Positions 61,067 to 64,000 of a DNA stretch of 64,000 bases are shown in pieces; the stretch's first letter is position 1; every line of letters begins with the position of its first letter. Made by a program: the position numbers and the translations under genes. The stretch is from Lacimicrobium alkaliphilum (lineage in GTDB: Bacteria > Pseudomonadota > Gammaproteobacteria > Enterobacterales > Alteromonadaceae): the NCBI RefSeq assembly GCF_001466725.1, contig NZ_CP013650.1, positions 2,046,001-2,110,000 on the forward strand, in the 5' to 3' direction. Under the pieces are notes generated by a model that saw only the letters and a program-made list of their open reading frames with translations, had not been told where the DNA came from and made no database searches.

Positions 61067-62473
61067 TCAGAACACCAGGCTATGATTCCTGGCCGGGATC
61101 TCCACATTCATCTGCAGTTCTTTGTAGAGCCTGTCAGCCAGTGCCTGCTGAGCTTTGGGCTCGCCATGCACCAGTACAACCTGAGGAACTGGCTTAAAAT
61201 GGCTAATCCACCTGACCAGCCCTGACTGGCCTGCATGTGCAGAAAAGCCGCCAAGGGTCTCAATCTGCGCCTTAACAACATATTGTTCGCCAAAGAGTTT
61301 GATATGTCTGGCACCATCAACCAGGATCCGGCCCAGCGTGCCTCGTGCCTGAAAGCCAACAAAAATAAGGGTATTGTTGGGGTTCCATATACGCTGTTTG
61401 AAATGATGGCGAATTCGCCCACCGGTGCACATACCACTGCCGGCAATGATAATGGCGCCACTTTTCATCTTATTAATGGCCATTGAATCTTCCGGTGTTA
61501 CAGACAAAAACAGATTAGGTAAAAAGTCCTCCAGCGGGGCTTTATGGTCTTTATCGAGATGCTGAGTATCTTCATCTGAGAGCAGTTCCAGCCATTTTTC
61601 ATAGATCCGGGTTACGTCAATGGCCATAGGGCTGTCGAGAAAAATCTGCCAGTTATCCAGTTTGTTCTGTTGGCGTAAACAGCCCAGATGAAACAACAAC
61701 TCCTGGGTGCGGCCAACGGCGAAGGAGGGGATCATGACATTTCCGCCACGGTTCCAGGTGTCTTTGAGGATTTGCTCCAGTTGCGCCAGCGTGTCTTCTT
61801 CGGTGCGGTGCTCGCGATCGCCATAGGTGCTCTCCATCAGCACCAGATCGGCTTTCTTCGGCGAACTGGGATCGTTCATCAGCACTGCGTCACGCTTGCC
61901 TAAGTCACCACTGAACACCAGGGTTTTCTGCTTACCCCGTTCAGTAAAAGTCAGCTCTACAATGGAAGAACCAAGTATATGGCCGGCATCATGCAAACAA
62001 AGATTAGCATTGCCGGAGCAAATTGATCTCGTTTCGCAGTAATCCAGGCCCTCACATAAATCAAGTACCCGCTCTACATCCTGCATGGTATATTCCGGCT
62101 TGCGCTCTGGCTTGCCCTGGCGTTTACGTTTCAGATTCTCGCGCTCAAGATCCCGTTCATACAGCCCAGCGGCGTCTTTTAGCATTACTACCAGCAGATC
62201 TGCCGTTGCACTGGTGCAGTATATAGGCCCGGTGAAACCCTGATGCACCAGTTTTGGCAGCATGCCACAATGGTCAAGATGACCATGGGAAAGGATCACG
62301 GCGTCAATCCCCGCCGGGTTAAACTGAAAATGTTCTTCTTCCAGGCGGCTGATCAAATCCCCCCCCTGATGCATACCGCAATCCAGCAGTAGTTGCCCAA
62401 AACAATCAGATTCCAGCAGGTGGCAACTGCCTGTGACTTCCTGCGCGGCGCCAAGAAAGGTAACGGTAGCCAT
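61067..62473 (-). CDS. Metallo-beta-lactamase fold beta-CASP hydrolase, RNA-specific type
   Basis: A 468-residue protein with an N-terminal MBL domain whose zinc motif is HGHLDH (63-68). A beta-CASP insert follows, then a C-terminal RNA-specificity motif (GGFSAHAGQ, VLVHGEPKAQ). The architecture is that of CPSF73/TTHA0252-like RNases found in many bacteria, distinct from RNase J in length. It probably cleaves RNA endo- or exonucleolytically. The upstream neighbour is the divergent L,D-transpeptidase gene. No signal peptide. Confidence 0.92.
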   Translation of the reverse strand: MATVTFLGAAQEVTGSCHLLESDCFGQLLLDCGMHQGGDLISRLEEEHFQFNPAGIDAVILSHGHLDHCGMLPKLVHQGFTGPIYCTSATADLLVVMLKDAAGLYERDLERENLKRKRQGKPERKPEYTMQDVERVLDLCEGLDYCETRSICSGNANLCLHDAGHILGSSIVELTFTERGKQKTLVFSGDLGKRDAVLMNDPSSPKKADLVLMESTYGDREHRTEEDTLAQLEQILKDTWNRGGNVMIPSFAVGRTQELLFHLGCLRQQNKLDNWQIFLDSPMAIDVTRIYEKWLELLSDEDTQHLDKDHKAPLEDFLPNLFLSVTPEDSMAINKMKSGAIIIAGSGMCTGGRIRHHFKQRIWNPNNTLIFVGFQARGTLGRILVDGARHIKLFGEQYVVKAQIETLGGFSAHAGQSGLVRWISHFKPVPQVVLVHGEPKAQQALADRLYKELQMNVEIPARNHSLVF

Positions 62474-62620
62474 AGAAATGAGTACTCTTTTAAAATGCTT
62501 ATGGACTGTTAAGTTAGCAGTATTTACCGCAATAAACCTAAGATTTGGACGTAAATTTGATACAGATCAGCGAATTAGAATTCTCAGTACTTATATCTGA
62601 TAAGGATACCGGCTACACTG

Positions 62621-63562
62621 ATGTCTGGTGATTTAATGGAAAGTAACATATTGAATAATAATGTTATTTTAAAGCGCTTGGGGCTGCTGCTATTGCTCTG
62701 TATGAATCTTGTCATGATTTCACAGGGCAGGGCAGTGAGCTATTCTCTGCCACAGGCGGGCAGTGATTTGATTGCCGAAGATCACACCATTTCTGTAACA
62801 GAGGGCCAGACTCTGGCAGATATTGCCGAGCAGTATTCACTGGGTTTTAACGAACTGGTTGCTGCAAATTCAGGTCTGGATCCCTGGATCCCCAAACCCG
62901 GTAGCCAGGTGACATTGCCGGCGCAAACTATTCTGCCAGAACATCGCTCCGGGGTTGTGATCAATCTGGCAGAGTATCGTCTGTATTACTTTCCTCCTAT
63001 GACCAATAAGGTCATCACCTATCCGGTGGGAATAGGGCGCATTGGCTGGGATACACCAGTAACCAAAACACGTGTTACCGGCAAAAACAAAGACCCGTGG
63101 TGGCGTGTGCCTCAGAGTGTCAGACAGGAGCACCGTAAACAGGGCCGAGAACTACCGGAAATGGTCAGGCCGGGTAAGGATAATCCTTTAGGTGGCTACG
63201 CAATAAACCTTGGCCTGCCGGGGTATTTATTGCATGGAACCAATAAGGGCTTTGGTATCGGCACCCGTGTCAGCCACGGTTGCATAAGACTGCGTAATAC
63301 AGATATTGAAGCGCTTTATCAGCAGCTTCCTGAAGGTACCGAAGTCAGCATCATGAATCAGCCAGTCAAGGTGGGCTGGCATCAGGGCAAACTGATGCTC
63401 GAAGTGCACCCGGCGCTGGAAAAGCAGGAGTTTAACAGTCTCACACCTGTTACCGCTGCTATTGTAAAACACATTCAGAACACAGAGATTGATATTGACT
63501 GGGATAAAGTGCTGTCAATTGCCAGAAAACAACAGGGGATTGTGCAGCAAATATCAAAATAA
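62621..63562 (+). CDS. L,D-transpeptidase (ErfK/YbiS/YcfS/YnhG type) with LysM domain
   Basis: A 313-residue periplasmic enzyme with a signal peptide (hydrophobic core about residues 17-34). It has a LysM domain (about 54-100, HTISVTEGQTLADIAEQY) and a YkuD catalytic domain with His205, His219 and Cys221 in the SHGCIRL motif. Family members make 3-3 crosslinks in peptidoglycan or attach Lpp to it. The ATG at 62636 is an alternative start. The next gene encodes an Lpp-like lipoprotein, as with E. coli ldtE and lpp, so Lpp attachment is the favoured role. Confidence 0.92.
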   Translation: MSGDLMESNILNNNVILKRLGLLLLLCMNLVMISQGRAVSYSLPQAGSDLIAEDHTISVTEGQTLADIAEQYSLGFNELVAANSGLDPWIPKPGSQVTLPAQTILPEHRSGVVINLAEYRLYYFPPMTNKVITYPVGIGRIGWDTPVTKTRVTGKNKDPWWRVPQSVRQEHRKQGRELPEMVRPGKDNPLGGYAINLGLPGYLLHGTNKGFGIGTRVSHGCIRLRNTDIEALYQQLPEGTEVSIMNQPVKVGWHQGKLMLEVHPALEKQEFNSLTPVTAAIVKHIQNTEIDIDWDKVLSIARKQQGIVQQISK

Positions 63563-63656
63563 CGGCTCGTAACATTGCATACTGGCGAGGGTTGACTAGT
63601 TTTATAACAGCTTAGTACCAGTTATTTTATGTGATTGGTAAAACAAGGAGGCAAAA

Positions 63657-63932
63657 ATGAAGAAACTGTATTTTCCTGTAATCTCCGCAGTGGTGATTTT
63701 GGGACTGGGTGGTTGTGCGTCAAACAGCACTGATCCACTGCAGGCTCAGATAGATCAGCTGCAAAGCGAAGTAAAACGGCTGAACAGCCAGAGCAATGAT
63801 GCGGTCTCAGCGGCCAAATCCGCAGACAGAAAGGCAGAGATGGCCATGGATGAAGCGGTAAAGGCTCAGCAAATGGCCAGAGATTCTGAAGAAAAGGCCG
63901 AGCGCATGTTTGAACGTTGCTGCGGCAAATGA
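63657..63932 (+). CDS. lpp: Lpp-like (OprI-type) major outer membrane lipoprotein
   Basis: A 91-residue lipoprotein with the lipobox GLGGC (lipidated Cys20). An Ala/heptad-rich coiled coil covers residues 25-85 (LQAQIDQLQSEVKRLNSQS, then AAKSADRKAEMAMDEAVKAQ). The C-terminus is CCGK, ending in the lysine that L,D-transpeptidases join to diaminopimelate in Lpp. The two adjacent cysteines near the end are unusual. A perfect AAGGAGG site precedes the ATG, in keeping with high expression. It lies 94 nt downstream of the L,D-transpeptidase gene. Confidence 0.88.
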   Translation: MKKLYFPVISAVVILGLGGCASNSTDPLQAQIDQLQSEVKRLNSQSNDAVSAAKSADRKAEMAMDEAVKAQQMARDSEEKAERMFERCCGK

Positions 63933-63957
63933 TCGTCACTTTTAAAACCAGGGCATT

Positions 63958-63989
63958 CAGCAATATCACCATGTTTGGTGATATTGCTG
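63958..63989. repeat. Inverted repeat after lpp, near the window edge
   Basis: Perfect 13-bp arms CAGCAATATCACC (63958-63970) and GGTGATATTGCTG (63977-63989) around a 6-nt loop. No T run follows within the window. It may end the lpp transcript or act as a stabilising 3' stem. Confidence 0.65.
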
Positions 63990-64000
63990 TGCATTTGCTG

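Noticed and set aside
1-64000. tRNA, rRNA, integrase or transposase genes marking a genomic island
   Set aside because: None was recognised on either strand by eye; the gene blocks look like conserved chromosome rather than an island.

Overview
The window is chromosomal DNA of a gammaproteobacterium. Gene order and protein signatures point to the Alteromonadales, most likely Alteromonadaceae. The reasons are the bcp-gcvR-dapA-bamC-purC, msrC-proQ-prc and pyrD-zapC-rlmKL-uup blocks, ribosome modulation factor, the 1608-residue NAD-glutamate dehydrogenase, the DUF2835 and DUF3466 genes, and GlyGly-CTERM-like tails. No rRNA, tRNA, CRISPR array, integrase or insertion sequence was seen. The genus is not determined.

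Layout. Positions 1-3650 hold bcp (cut by the window edge) and gcvR on the minus strand, then dapA-bamC-purC on the plus strand. A very large secreted S8 peptidase (3707-7561, minus) is divergent from a branched-chain 2-oxoacid dehydrogenase operon (7853-11665), whose E2 gene carries a one-base frameshift. A periplasmic TPR protein and a CadC-like membrane regulator follow (11728-14681). Positions 14700-19559 (minus) hold an apparent trans-envelope electron-transfer operon: a DmsE/MtrA-type decaheme cytochrome, an MtrB/PioB-type barrel, a NOX/ferric-reductase-like flavocytochrome and a membrane-anchored cytochrome b5. A near-consensus FNR box lies upstream. From 19758 to 25198 are a secreted amidohydrolase, rlmJ, a eukaryotic-type protein kinase, tesB and a gamma-carbonic anhydrase. 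rsmF follows on the minus strand (25474-26946), then small envelope genes, msrC, an acidic orphan, proQ and prc (27059-31685).

Positions 31862-37638 hold two sodium-coupled transporters (NSS and NhaC), pepN and a DUF2835 gene. Positions 37844-44792 form a DUF1302-DUF1329-YCF48-RND cluster, probably for handling a hydrophobic compound in the envelope, preceded by a 19-nt palindrome. The NAD-glutamate dehydrogenase (45118-49944) is followed by a cluster of hairpin repeats, then pyrD, zapC, rlmKL, a glutaredoxin-like gene, uup and a DUF3466 gene. The right end carries rmf (only 58 codons), fabA, a small basic protein, a Na/Pi cotransporter, a beta-CASP RNase-like hydrolase, and an L,D-transpeptidase next to an Lpp-like lipoprotein.

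The most interesting system is the cluster at 14700-19559. It has the two parts of an Mtr-type outer-membrane conduit but neither an extracellular MtrC-like cytochrome nor a CymA-like quinol oxidase. In their place are a NAD(P)H-oxidising transmembrane flavocytochrome and a periplasmic cytochrome b5. This suggests a route from cytoplasmic NAD(P)H across both membranes that bypasses the quinone pool. Other points worth a look are the E2 frameshift, tandem 50-bp repeats with compensating stem changes, a nested symmetric dyad upstream of rmf, and a possible minus-strand small RNA beside rsmF.
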